A program made the position numbers and the translations under genes. This document shows positions 36,283-45,078 of a stretch of 64,000 bases of DNA, piece by piece. The DNA is from Chryseobacterium sp. Tr-659 (GTDB lineage: Bacteria; Bacteroidota; Bacteroidia; Flavobacteriales; Weeksellaceae). Numbering within the stretch: the stretch's first letter is position 1; each line of letters starts with the position of its first letter. The notes beneath the pieces are model-generated. The model had not been told where the DNA came from, did no database searches, and saw nothing but the letters and a program-made list of their open reading frames with translations. The stretch spans positions 868,001 through 932,000 of the forward strand of contig NZ_VWWP01000001.1 in NCBI RefSeq assembly GCF_011752975.1. The letters run 5' to 3'.

Positions 36283-37197
36283 TTATTTTAATGTAAGCTT
36301 CATAAATTTCAAGAATTCATCCTGCTGGTCTACAAATAAATAATGCGAACAGTTATCAATAAGCCTAAAATTCTTTTTCCCTACAATACTTTCAAGGTCA
36401 TTCAGCTGCTTTTCAGAAAAAATTCCGTCATTCTTGCCATATATTGCAAAAACTGGAATCTTCTTTTTCATGATATCTTTTAAAACGGCTTTATTATCAA
36501 GGTTATTGAGCGGTTCGTTCTGATAGAATATAAGAGGAGAATTGGGGTTTCTGAAATTGGCTTTATAGAATTCACCGGATTCGTATTCTGTTCTTAATGC
36601 CTTACTTTCAGGGGTTGGATCTGGCATATCAAAGAAATCCATCTTTCCGGCAATTCCATAACATCTTTTTCTGTAGGCTGCTGAATTTTTATTCAGGCTT
36701 TCTATTTCTGCAACCTCTTTGAGTTGAGCCGGATCATTTCTGAAATGTTCCTTTGCCTGTTTCAGGATATGGTCATAAGTTTCCTGTTGGGAAAACAAAG
36801 CTCCGGCAAGTGTCAGTGAGCTTACTTTTTCCGGGAACTTATCCGTAAAAAGAGTTCCGATGATCCCTCCGAAACTATGGGCCAGAATATTTGCTTTTTT
36901 GATTTTATAAGTTTTATAAATACCTTTTAAATCATCAAAGCTTTCATTAAAAGTCATGGTTGCATTTTCATCTTTTGAGCGCCCTTCACCACGTCTGTCA
37001 TATACGATTACATAAAATCCTTTATCTGCAAGTTTTTGTGCAGTAGTCCCTTCAAATAAGGTTGCATTTCCGCTCGGTCCGCCATGAATAAATATAACAG
37101 GTGTATTTTTCGGATTTCCGTACGCCCTGGAATATAAATGTTGGGCTTTAACTACGAAAGAACATATAATAAACAGGATAGAAAACGGTAATTTCAT
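36283..37197 (-). CDS. Secreted alpha/beta hydrolase (proline-iminopeptidase-like)
   Basis: A 304-residue exported hydrolase (signal ILFIICSFVVKA). HGGPSGNATLF forms the oxyanion loop, AHSFGG holds the nucleophile Ser, GKNDGIF the acid and NCSHYLFVDQQ the His. The HGGPSG motif and cap-domain length suit the S33 peptidase/aryl-esterase group. Substrate unknown. First gene of a likely three-gene unit with the small Cys protein and the DoxD-DoxA fusion. Confidence 0.82.
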   Translation of the reverse strand: MKLPFSILFIICSFVVKAQHLYSRAYGNPKNTPVIFIHGGPSGNATLFEGTTAQKLADKGFYVIVYDRRGEGRSKDENATMTFNESFDDLKGIYKTYKIKKANILAHSFGGIIGTLFTDKFPEKVSSLTLAGALFSQQETYDHILKQAKEHFRNDPAQLKEVAEIESLNKNSAAYRKRCYGIAGKMDFFDMPDPTPESKALRTEYESGEFYKANFRNPNSPLIFYQNEPLNNLDNKAVLKDIMKKKIPVFAIYGKNDGIFSEKQLNDLESIVGKKNFRLIDNCSHYLFVDQQDEFLKFMKLTLK

Positions 37198-37362
37198 AAT
37201 GATGATATTGAGTCTTCTAAACTACTAAATAATCCGTGAACCTAATGGGAGAAAATGATTTGAATTATTGCTAAATTTAAGAATTAAAAAAATACTACTG
37301 ACGGACAGTTGTCACAATCCCGCTTTATATTTACACTCAGAAACTTTTAGAAACAATACAAT

Positions 37363-37680
37363 ATGAACACAAATAATTTTGATACCCTTATAAAACGTTC
37401 GTTAGACATCCGGGAAAAGTATCATCAGCTGGAAATAAAAGGTAACGGATCAGAATGGACACTGGAAGAAGATGCTCTGGCTTATCTTACCGATGCAGGC
37501 TTAGTTGGGAGAAATGTGATGTCTCATCAGAAAACCTGGCTGAAAAAGGATTCAGCAGAAGAATTAGAACATAAATTAGCAGAAAATATCTGGTGGCTGA
37601 TTGTTCTTGCAGATCGTGTAGGAATTGATATTAAAGAAGCACTGGAAAAATTCTTAACTAAAACAGAAAATATATTGTAA
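37363..37680 (+). CDS. MazG-like nucleotide pyrophosphohydrolase
   Basis: A 105-residue all-helical protein. ALAYLTDAGLVGRNVMSHQK and the AENIWWLIVLADRVGID helix match MazG-related families, in which acidic residues on two helices bind Mg2+ and cut non-canonical NTPs to NMPs. Its stop overlaps the ATG of tag (TAATG), so the two are translated together. The joint layout fits clean-up of damaged nucleotides and damaged DNA bases. Confidence 0.75.
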   Translation: MNTNNFDTLIKRSLDIREKYHQLEIKGNGSEWTLEEDALAYLTDAGLVGRNVMSHQKTWLKKDSAEELEHKLAENIWWLIVLADRVGIDIKEALEKFLTKTENIL

Positions 37681-38240
37681 TGAGTTATTGTCTGGCAATA
37701 GAAGGCATGCAGCCACAAAGCAGAAAAGAACTGCATAAAAATTATCATGATAACTATTATGGATTCCCAATTCATGATGATAATGAACTGTTCGGAAGAC
37801 TGATTCTTGAAATCAATCAGGCAGGATTAAGCTGGGAAACTGTTTTAAAAAAAGAAGAAAGCTTCAGAAAAGCGTATGATAATTTTGATATTCAGAAAAT
37901 TGCCGCTTATACTGAGGAAGATCGTGAAAGGCTTTTGAATGATTCCGGAATCATCAGGAATAAACTGAAAGTGAATGCTGCTATCGAAAACGCTAAAACG
38001 ATTATCGGACTACAGAACGAATTCGGTTCTTTTGAAAAATGGCTGGAGCATCATCATCCTAAAACATTAGCGGAATGGATGAAACTTTTCAAGAAAACGT
38101 TCAAGTTTACAGGAGGTGAAATTGTAAATGAATTTTTAATGAGTACAGGATATCTGAGAGGGGCCCATGCAGAAAGCTGTCCGATTCACTCAAAAGTACT
38201 TTCTCAAAAGCCTTTGTGGAAGGAAGTTGAAAGAAAATAG
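37680..38240 (+). CDS. tag: DNA-3-methyladenine glycosylase I
   Basis: A 186-residue Tag-type base-excision enzyme. The zinc-snap ligands can be seen: Cys4, the His in NYHDNYYGFP and the C-terminal GAHAESCPIH. The catalytic helix region LILEINQAGLSWETVLKK keeps the conserved acidic residue and the QAGLSW motif. The N-terminal RCxW of many members is replaced by SYCLA. Removes 3-methyladenine from DNA. Coupled to the MazG-like gene. Confidence 0.9.
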   Translation: MSYCLAIEGMQPQSRKELHKNYHDNYYGFPIHDDNELFGRLILEINQAGLSWETVLKKEESFRKAYDNFDIQKIAAYTEEDRERLLNDSGIIRNKLKVNAAIENAKTIIGLQNEFGSFEKWLEHHHPKTLAEWMKLFKKTFKFTGGEIVNEFLMSTGYLRGAHAESCPIHSKVLSQKPLWKEVERK

Positions 38241-38269
38241 GAGGATTCTCAATTATAATACAATGAATT

Positions 38270-38339
38270 TAGATGGCTGTAAAATAACACTAGGGTGTGG
38301 AGTATCAAACACTTCTATTTATTATTTCGCAGCCATCTA
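38270..38339. repeat. Inverted repeat between tag and hxlR
   Basis: TAGATGGCTG (38270-38279) and CAGCCATCTA (38330-38339) are perfect 10-base arms around 50 bases; the right arm overlaps the hxlR stop codon. Might act as a terminator-like structure for both convergent genes, though there is no T-run. Confidence 0.45.
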
Positions 38340-38723
38340 GATTCTGTAGTCATTTTTTGATGATTCTTTCATCAATTCTTTATGTTCATTCCCCCATTTT
38401 TCAAACTCAAGAATAATAGGTTTCAGTTTATAGCCTATTTCTGTAAGCTCATATTCTACACGAGGCGGAACTTCCGCATATACTGTTCTGGTAATAATTT
38501 TGTCTTCCTCCAGTCTTCGCAGCTGAAGAGTGAGCATTCGTTCCGTAATGTTCTGCAGTTTTTTCTTTAATTCACCGAACCTTAATTTACCGTTGATGAG
38601 GTAACAACAGATGGCCAGTGCCCATTGTCCACCGATAATATTGGATGCATAGATCTCCGGGCATTCATCAGAGAGCGCCTTCTTATTGGCAAAATTGGTG
38701 GATGTTTCCTTTATTTTAGTCAT
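38337..38723 (-). CDS. HxlR-family transcriptional regulator
   Basis: A 128-residue winged-helix regulator. The HxlR core is complete: IIGGQWALAICCYLINGKLR, FGELKKKLQNITERMLTLQL, RRLEEDKIITRTVYAEVPPR and VEYELTEIGYKLKPII. HxlR proteins sense reactive electrophiles or aldehydes and often control adjacent oxidoreductases. Here the divergent gene is a flavodoxin-fold NAD(P)H oxidoreductase, and an inverted repeat occupies the shared 91-base spacer. Confidence 0.92.
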   Translation of the reverse strand: MTKIKETSTNFANKKALSDECPEIYASNIIGGQWALAICCYLINGKLRFGELKKKLQNITERMLTLQLRRLEEDKIITRTVYAEVPPRVEYELTEIGYKLKPIILEFEKWGNEHKELMKESSKNDYRI

Positions 38724-38724
38724 T

Positions 38725-38778
38725 ACTTACATTTTTTATAGTACCATACAATGGGTTGCTAATGTACGGAATGTAAGT
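38725..38778. promoter_or_regulatory. Probable HxlR operator in divergent promoter region
   Basis: ACTTACATT (38725-38733) directly before the hxlR start codon is perfectly inverted as AATGTAAGT (38770-38778). A near copy AATGTACGG precedes the second arm (38761-38769). Confidence 0.55.
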
Positions 38779-38787
38779 GATGTATTG

Positions 38788-38795
38788 TAATTTTG
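38788..38795 (+). promoter_or_regulatory. -7 element of the oxidoreductase promoter
   Basis: TAATTTTG matches TAnnTTTG, just downstream of the inverted repeat and 19 bases before the start codon. Confidence 0.5.
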
Positions 38796-38814
38796 CAGTA
38801 GAAATTTACAATCA

Positions 38815-39345
38815 ATGAAGACCTTAATTATTATCACCCATCCTGACATTGAAAAATCTGTTATCAATAAAAAATGGATGGAAGAACTGAAAAAATATCC
38901 TGAAAAATATACCGTTCATCAACTGTATGATGTTTATCCTGATAGAAAAATAGACGTTGCAAAAGAGCAGAATTTAATGGAGTCTTATGATAAAATTGTA
39001 TTCCAGTTTCCTTTTTACTGGTTCAGCAGTCCGCCGCTTTTGAAACAATGGCTGGATGAGGTGGTTCTGTATGGCTGGGCTTATGGAAGCAGCAGTGGTT
39101 TCAAATTGGCCGGAAAGAAAATGTCTCTGGCCGTTACTGCAGGAATTGATGAAGAAGGATACAGTGCATCCGGGGAATATAAATACACGATGAACGAACT
39201 TTTCAGACCTTATGAACTGACTTTTGATTATATAAAAGCAGATTATAAAGAGCCTTTCGTCTATTACGGAATTGAAAGAGATTCTTCAGAAGAGTGGATC
39301 AACAGAAGTGTTCCCATGTATCTGGAGTTTCTGGATAGCTTATAA
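38815..39345 (+). CDS. Flavodoxin-fold NAD(P)H oxidoreductase (KefF/MdaB-like)
   Basis: A 176-residue FMN/FAD quinone reductase. TLIIITHPDIEKSVINKKW, the flavin-contacting FQFPFYWFSSPPLLKQWLDE and YGWAYGSSSGFKLAGKKM motifs are typical of the NQO/KefF group. It probably detoxifies quinones or other electrophiles by two-electron reduction. Control by the divergent HxlR regulator is inferred from the operator-like repeat between them. Confidence 0.9.
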   Translation: MKTLIIITHPDIEKSVINKKWMEELKKYPEKYTVHQLYDVYPDRKIDVAKEQNLMESYDKIVFQFPFYWFSSPPLLKQWLDEVVLYGWAYGSSSGFKLAGKKMSLAVTAGIDEEGYSASGEYKYTMNELFRPYELTFDYIKADYKEPFVYYGIERDSSEEWINRSVPMYLEFLDSL

Positions 39346-39403
39346 TAATCAATGGGAATCTATTTAGTAAGAAAATCTATAATCCGGTAAAAAGATATAG
39401 AAC

Positions 39404-39838
39404 CTGTTTAAACTTTTATTTTCTAAATAAGTTTAAACAGGTTCCAAGTGTATAAAAAGATTGAAATACAATTTAAACGATCTCTAAGATTGTACAAACA
39501 AACTGTTTTCCTAACGCAAAGTTTTCAATTTTAAAACTGTTGATTGTAAGTGAGCAAAGAATAGAATCAACTTCGTTGATTAGTAAAAGCTTGGGTATAA
39601 GCATACCGCTTCATCAGCGACAAAGTCGCATCATTTTGCTCCCTTAAAATAAGGGGTAATTATCCATAAACTTTGCGTTAATAATTTTTAATACACACTT
39701 AAGTTCACATAAGATGAAAATCTTTGATTTTCAACAAGACTTTAGTGTAATTCTTATACACAAAGTATATGGCTTAAATAGCTTAAGTTTTTAAAATGCT
39801 TTTGTGCCTTTTCTGGTTTAGTAAAAAAGTTTAAACAG
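39404..39838. repeat. ORF-free 435-bp nest of inverted repeats
   Basis: This 588-base gap holds three nested layers. Outer ends CTGTTTAAACTTTT (39404-39417) and AAAAGTTTAAACAG (39825-39838) are perfectly inverted. A third copy (39429-39444) pairs with the left end as a 16-bp hairpin. Inner ends AACGCAAAGTTT (39513-39524) and AAACTTTGCGTT (39668-39679) are perfectly inverted. Inside these lie four small hairpins: AATCAAC/GTTGATT (39565-39581), GGTAT/ATACC (39594-39607), GCGAC/GTCGC (39617-39629) and CCCTTA/TAAGGG (39641-39655). No open frame fits. MITE-like element or structured RNA. Confidence 0.65.
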
Positions 39839-39933
39839 ATTTATATTTATAAATTGATTTCTTATATTTTTTTTCTGCAAATGTTTTTGGGAAGAATACC
39901 AAAAACATTTGCAGATGTATTTTGTTATACTAT

Positions 39934-41403
39934 TTATCTGTAATGTTGGTAAAATTTATTATCAAAAATCTCAAAAGGGTCATACTTTCTTTTTAACTCA
40001 AAAAAAGATTCTGCTTGCGGATAAACTTTCCTCATTTTCTCTTTGCCGATGTGAAGTCGATAAGGAAGATAGAAAGTTCCTTCATTTTTCAAAGCAATAT
40101 CAACGAGATGATTGGTTAATATTCTCATAGCCTCTTCCTGGTTGTCTGTTTTTTTCTGATTGAATAAAAATACAAATCCAAATACATTTTCCCTGGCGTA
40201 GTTCATGTAGCTGTCTTCATCTTTATTCACTGCGCGGATGGTAATATTAAGCAGATCAAGCCCTGAATTTTTTAAAACCGGTTTTATTTCTTTGATAAAC
40301 TGGCTGAAATTTCTCTCCGGAATAAAATATTCCTGTAGTAGATCTGTAGAATTGGGATCTTTATTTTCAATGAGTGAAACGTGATCATTTAACAGTTCAT
40401 TTCTGGAATACACTGCATTTTTGGTTATTTTATTCATTCCGGTTTCCAGATCCCAGCGAAGTCTTTTTCCGTATTCACTGTTTACTGTGCTTCGGAATAC
40501 CAGACGTTTGGTTTCCTCATTTTTAGCATTTTGAAGAGGCAGAGGTAAAGGATTTTCATTCACTTTTTCAAAATAATTAATGGTAGCTTCTTCAAGGAAT
40601 CGTTTATCTGAAATTCTTAATCTTCCGAAAACCAAATTAACTTCAGGGTTTCCGGAAATGAATTTTTTATAATAATTCGGGTATTGATCAGCACTAAGCC
40701 GAATATATTTATACTGAAGAGCAACATTGTCGACTACTTTCAATCGTACATCAAGAATAATCCCAAACAATCCATATCCCCCGATTGCCAGCTTAAAAAG
40801 TTCAGGATTTTCTTCCCGGCTGCAATTGAGAATTTTCCCACTGTGGTCCATCAGTGAAAAAGAAACAACACTTGAGGATATAGGAGGAAGGTTTTTCTGC
40901 CATCCATGACCGTTGACACTCATTGAACCACCAACAGAAAAAGAACTGAAGGCTTGCATTACAGCAATAGATTTCCCATGTTTGTCCAGATATTTGATTG
41001 CATCTTCCCAAAGCGCTCCGGAACCAATTGTTAGAATACTATTCTTTTCATCCAGTTCCATATGCTTATAAGGAAGCATATTCAGTAGGATGCCGTTGGG
41101 GTAGATGGTGTGTCCTCCCATACTGTGCTGAGCCCCGGCAATAGAGATTTTTAAATTCTTTTTTTTAGCGTATTGCAGAATCTGGTGAAGCTGATTTTCA
41201 ATTTCCGGTTTGGAAGTTGGTACTTTAATCAGTGTATCGATTTTCGTTAAATTCAACTGGCTGGCATCATTGGTGTACCCTTTTGGAATTTCATTTTTAC
41301 CATCAGATTCGTTCCACTTGGTTTTAAGAATATGAATAACAGGAATGGAAATAAAAATAAGGACTATGATCGTCCCTAATATAAAAAAATGTCTCTTTTT
41401 CAT
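39934..41403 (-). CDS. FAD-binding oxidoreductase (lactone-oxidase-like)
   Basis: A 489-residue protein with an N-terminal TM anchor (FFILGTIIVLIFISIPVI), then a PCMH/FAD_binding_4 domain: KISIAGAQHSMGGHTIYPN, LTIGSGALWEDAIKYL and FSVGGSMSVNGHGW. The C-terminus (KRKYDPFEIFDNKFY) matches the D-arabinono-lactone oxidase domain. AGAQHSMGG carries the His often bonded to FAD. Substrate unknown. It lies 33 bases after the patatin gene and is probably co-transcribed. Confidence 0.82.
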   Translation of the reverse strand: MKKRHFFILGTIIVLIFISIPVIHILKTKWNESDGKNEIPKGYTNDASQLNLTKIDTLIKVPTSKPEIENQLHQILQYAKKKNLKISIAGAQHSMGGHTIYPNGILLNMLPYKHMELDEKNSILTIGSGALWEDAIKYLDKHGKSIAVMQAFSSFSVGGSMSVNGHGWQKNLPPISSSVVSFSLMDHSGKILNCSREENPELFKLAIGGYGLFGIILDVRLKVVDNVALQYKYIRLSADQYPNYYKKFISGNPEVNLVFGRLRISDKRFLEEATINYFEKVNENPLPLPLQNAKNEETKRLVFRSTVNSEYGKRLRWDLETGMNKITKNAVYSRNELLNDHVSLIENKDPNSTDLLQEYFIPERNFSQFIKEIKPVLKNSGLDLLNITIRAVNKDEDSYMNYARENVFGFVFLFNQKKTDNQEEAMRILTNHLVDIALKNEGTFYLPYRLHIGKEKMRKVYPQAESFFELKRKYDPFEIFDNKFYQHYR

Positions 41404-41436
41404 GGAAATTTAAAAAGCTAAAATACTTAAAAATCC

Positions 41437-43023
41437 TTATCCCACCGTTGGTGTATCCTCTTCCTTCAATATTTTTTTCTCTTTCATAGAGAGCATCATT
41501 CTTTCATATTTGTATTTTTCCCAGTTAAACAGATTCAGGAAATCCAGAGCAGCCTGAAAACCTCTATTGAAAAGCTCTTCTTTTTCTTCTCTTTTCATAA
41601 AGAAATTCAACCAGCTGCTGGTTCCACAGTTGACGGTTTGTATACTATAGAGTTTATAGAAAGTATGTTTGGTAAGAAATGTCTTATCATTGAATCCTTT
41701 CAACGTATTAATGATATTTCCGGCATAGCTGAAAGGTGTTTTAAGGATTTCCTTACTTGTTTTCCCTTTTTCAGACAGCATATCAGAATCATTGGTCAGT
41801 TGTACCCCAAAAAGAGGCATTCTTGGGTAAAAAACTTCATCTGCATGAAAAAGATCAATAGGGAAATTGGAAATACTTCCGCCATCAATAAAAACCCCGG
41901 CAGGATTAATATCGTCGGGTTTAGTATTCATCCAGTATCGCCAGGCATATTTTACGGAGTCATCATTCTTGTTGATCTCTTTTCGAAAGGGTTCAAAAAA
42001 GAAAGGAACTGCCATAGAAGCTCTTACGAACTCCGCCGGGCTGATGTGTTTCAGTTCTTCTTCAGACCAATAGAGATTGGCCATGGTAGGAAGTTCCACC
42101 TTAATTTTTGCATTGATATCTGTAGTAATCACCACATATTCCGATCGGAGAAGATAAAACGGATTGTTTTTATAATAATCATTATTGGCGGCACTTTCGT
42201 AGAAAATCTTATATCTTGTTTCGTCAATATGTTCGCTGTTTTTCGCTTTGATCTTTTCGATACTTTGCAGGGCCGTTATATAATACTGCTGATCGTTTCC
42301 ATAGCGGTAGTTGAGGTTGAGATCCTTTTCCTTTTGAATAAATTTTTCATTCAGTTGGGCTACTGTTTGTATTCCAAAATCTTCCAGAGCACGTTGCATG
42401 GTATTCTGGAAAGTATTTCCCGGATTTAGTCCGCTGTTCTCTTTTCTAAAGTTATTGTAGAGCTTTTTGATACAGAAAAAAAGGATAACAGCCGGAATCA
42501 AAGGAATTAAGAACATCAGTTTGGCATCTGTTATCGTTTCTGAAGGAGCAGCAAAAGGAATACTGACCAGAATAATAAACAAAATACCGGCAATAATAGC
42601 ATTGATCTTAAAGAAATCCTTATTGTTCAGCATAGAATGCAAGGTGGTTTTTACATACGTTTTTCCATCCATAAAATCAGAAAAATCCCAGCTAAAGAGA
42701 ATATTTTTGATAAGTTCACTTTTGGATTCTTCCTTCGTTCTGCAGGCTGCAATAAGCATGGTATTGATAGCACCGGCACTCGTTCCGGCAACTTTCAGAA
42801 AACGAACCCCGAATATTTCCAGTCCGTAAAGATATCCTACTAGTGCACTTCCCCAAACGCCGCCGCCTTCCTGTACAAATTCCACATACTGATTCCCATA
42901 CTGATCCAGAAGATCAGAAAATTCTTTGGTTGAAATGTTCTCATGCAAAGCAATCAGTTTTTCCTTAGATGCCTGTGAAAGAGAAGGATCTTCCAGAATC
43001 TTATGTAGGTTTTCAGTTTTCAT
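41437..43023 (-). CDS. Patatin-like phospholipase
   Basis: A 528-residue lipid acyl hydrolase. FVQEGGGVWGSALVGYLYGL gives the oxyanion hole, GTSAGA the nucleophile Ser, and VFIDGGSISNFPIDLF the catalytic Asp (DGG). Two hydrophobic helices (about residues 145-165 and 170-190) are inserted in the catalytic domain, so it is likely membrane-bound. No export signal. Members cut phospholipids; its role may be membrane turnover. Confidence 0.88.
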   Translation of the reverse strand: MKTENLHKILEDPSLSQASKEKLIALHENISTKEFSDLLDQYGNQYVEFVQEGGGVWGSALVGYLYGLEIFGVRFLKVAGTSAGAINTMLIAACRTKEESKSELIKNILFSWDFSDFMDGKTYVKTTLHSMLNNKDFFKINAIIAGILFIILVSIPFAAPSETITDAKLMFLIPLIPAVILFFCIKKLYNNFRKENSGLNPGNTFQNTMQRALEDFGIQTVAQLNEKFIQKEKDLNLNYRYGNDQQYYITALQSIEKIKAKNSEHIDETRYKIFYESAANNDYYKNNPFYLLRSEYVVITTDINAKIKVELPTMANLYWSEEELKHISPAEFVRASMAVPFFFEPFRKEINKNDDSVKYAWRYWMNTKPDDINPAGVFIDGGSISNFPIDLFHADEVFYPRMPLFGVQLTNDSDMLSEKGKTSKEILKTPFSYAGNIINTLKGFNDKTFLTKHTFYKLYSIQTVNCGTSSWLNFFMKREEKEELFNRGFQAALDFLNLFNWEKYKYERMMLSMKEKKILKEEDTPTVG

Positions 43024-43082
43024 AGTATAGGTTTAAGTGTCATTACGAGCAGAAGCTGAAGTAATCTTAATCATTTAAAAAG

Positions 43083-43982
43083 CTACCATTGTCTTCGTCT
43101 CACATAAATAAACGTACTGATTACCACGGTTGCCATCACTCCCAAAGTAATAAAATATCCATGTTTATGGTGAAGTTCGGGCATATTTTCAAAATTCATC
43201 CCATACACTCCGGCAATAAATGTGATCGGTAAAAAATAAACCGAATAAATTGCCAGTACCTTCATGACCTGATTGGCCTTTTGATCCGAAAGTGCCAGGA
43301 ACATGGAAATAAGGTTGGTAATCTGGATATTCAAATGATCAAAATCCGCAACTACATCTTTGTGCTTGTCTTTTAAATCCACAATTTCAGAGTCCTGAAG
43401 ATCCAGTAATTTAAATTTGTCGATAGCATCTGTGGAAATGACCAACACCCTTGAATTAAGTCCAGATTTTCGTTTCAATTTATACAATCTCCGGATCTGG
43501 CTGGTGTGGTTGGTATTTTTAAGGAAAATCTCATTTTCAATATTGTCCATAGTTTCCAGTAAGCTGATGGATTCATCATCAAAACTTTTCATGATTAAAA
43601 TGGCTATCATTAAAGCTATTTTTTGAGGGCTTACATCTTCCTGTGCTGCAGAGAGCTTTTTCTTTGTCTCAGAGATACTTCTGGTTTTCATCCTGTGGAT
43701 GGTGATAATGGTCTTGCCCAGCAGGAAAATACCAATCTTGGTACTGATATCACTGATGGTATTAAGATTTTTCCTTTCAAGCTCTGTGCTTTCGCGAAGA
43801 AGGTAGAATTTTACACTTCCGTCTTCTTCATATTTCGGGAGGTGATTAGGATCTATGGTATCTTCCAGAAGGAGATTGTTGATTTCATATCTTTCATGAA
43901 GAAATTTAAGGTCTTCTGCAGTAGGAGCCTCCACATCTACCCATTCGCAGTGGGTGCTTCTGTATATCGTATCAATTGGCAT
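43083..43982 (-). CDS. corA: CorA-family magnesium/divalent metal transporter
   Basis: A 299-residue channel with a long cytoplasmic alpha/beta domain and two C-terminal TM helices. The pore motif YGMNFENMPE follows the first helix (VLAIYSVYFLPITFIAGV), and the protein ends in basic residues (YVRRRQW), as in CorA. Moves Mg2+ (or Co2+/Ni2+) down the membrane potential. Divergent from fabH. Confidence 0.92.
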   Translation of the reverse strand: MPIDTIYRSTHCEWVDVEAPTAEDLKFLHERYEINNLLLEDTIDPNHLPKYEEDGSVKFYLLRESTELERKNLNTISDISTKIGIFLLGKTIITIHRMKTRSISETKKKLSAAQEDVSPQKIALMIAILIMKSFDDESISLLETMDNIENEIFLKNTNHTSQIRRLYKLKRKSGLNSRVLVISTDAIDKFKLLDLQDSEIVDLKDKHKDVVADFDHLNIQITNLISMFLALSDQKANQVMKVLAIYSVYFLPITFIAGVYGMNFENMPELHHKHGYFITLGVMATVVISTFIYVRRRQW

Positions 43983-44029
43983 AAAGTAAAAATACTAATA
44001 TTTTGAAATACTATGTTTTAAATAAGTTT

Positions 44030-44037
44030 TATCTTTG
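44030..44037 (+). promoter_or_regulatory. -7 element of the fabH promoter
   Basis: TATCTTTG fits TAnnTTTG, 18 bases before the ATG at 44056; a TTG lies 24 bases upstream. Confidence 0.5.
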
Positions 44038-44055
44038 CCAAAATTAAAAAACTAT

Positions 44056-45078
44056 ATGATTAAAAGTACAATAAAAGGTGTTGGATTTTATGTTCCAGAT
44101 AACGTTGTTACCAATGATGATTTAGCCCAATTAATGACTACCAATGATGAATGGATTACGGAAAGAACGGGCATCAGGGAACGAAGACACAGAAAAAACA
44201 GGTACGACTCTCAGGAAACCAGCGCTTTTTTAGGCTTTAAAGCAGCAGAAAAAGCGATTCATAACGCTGGTCTTACATCAAAAGATATCGATTATATAAT
44301 TTTTGCAACGCTTTCACCGGATTATTATTTTCCGGGATGTGGAGTATTGCTTCAGGATATGCTTGGTTGTGATACTATTGGTGCATTAGATGTTAGAAAT
44401 CAGTGTTCAGGTTTCGTATATTCCATGAGTGTTGCCAATGCATTTATCAAGTCAGGAACTTATAAAAATATCCTGGTTGTAGGAGCTGAGGTTCATTCAT
44501 TCGGATTGGATTTTTCTGATGAAGGAAGGGGAGTTTCTGTTATTTTCGGAGATGGGGCAGGAGCAATTGTTCTTTCCGCAACAGAAGATGAAAACGCCGG
44601 GGATGTTTTAGCCTTTAATATGCATTCTGAAGGGAAATATGCAGACGACCTGTGTACTCAGTTCCCGGGTTCTAAATTCGGATGGAGCGACAGAATGAGA
44701 AAAGATCCTGAAAATGTAACCAACAAAGAAGTATACCCGATTATGAATGGAAACTTCGTGTTTAAACATGCTGTTACAAGATTTCCTGAAACAATGATGG
44801 AAGCGTTGAACAAAGCCGGTAAAACTGTTGAAGATCTTGATATGTTCATTCCGCATCAGGCGAATCTTAGAATTGCACAGTTCGTTCAGGAAAAATTCGG
44901 ATTACCGAACGAAAAAGTGTTCAATAATATCCAGAAATACGGAAATACAACCGCAGCTTCTATTCCGATTGCTTTAAGCGAAGCTATTGAACAAGGAAAA
45001 ATAAAGAGAGGAGATTTAGTGCTTCTTTCAGCTTTCGGAAGCGGATTTACATGGGGAAGTGTTCTTTTTGAATATTAA
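44056..45078 (+). CDS. fabH: Beta-ketoacyl-ACP synthase III FabH
   Basis: A 340-residue condensing enzyme that starts fatty-acid synthesis. Catalytic Cys in RNQCSGFVYSM, His in FIPHQANLRIAQ and Asn in YGNTTAASIPIAL are present, with TNDEWITERTGIRERR near the start and the FGSGFTWGS ending. The start at 44056 is used because it fits the family and the -7 element; an upstream TTG frame would begin inside the promoter. Not clustered with other fab genes. An insertion-like unit separates its stop from its terminator. Confidence 0.95.
   Translation: MIKSTIKGVGFYVPDNVVTNDDLAQLMTTNDEWITERTGIRERRHRKNRYDSQETSAFLGFKAAEKAIHNAGLTSKDIDYIIFATLSPDYYFPGCGVLLQDMLGCDTIGALDVRNQCSGFVYSMSVANAFIKSGTYKNILVVGAEVHSFGLDFSDEGRGVSVIFGDGAGAIVLSATEDENAGDVLAFNMHSEGKYADDLCTQFPGSKFGWSDRMRKDPENVTNKEVYPIMNGNFVFKHAVTRFPETMMEALNKAGKTVEDLDMFIPHQANLRIAQFVQEKFGLPNEKVFNNIQKYGNTTAASIPIALSEAIEQGKIKRGDLVLLSAFGSGFTWGSVLFEY

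Noticed and set aside
39404..39838. CRISPR array or tandem repeat for the repeat-rich gap
   Set aside because: Repeats are inverted and nested, not direct with regular spacers; no cas genes in the window.
41638..42429. Long plus-strand frame of 263 codons opposite the patatin gene
   Set aside because: It mirrors a strongly conserved catalytic gene; its own translation has no domain, signal or promoter.
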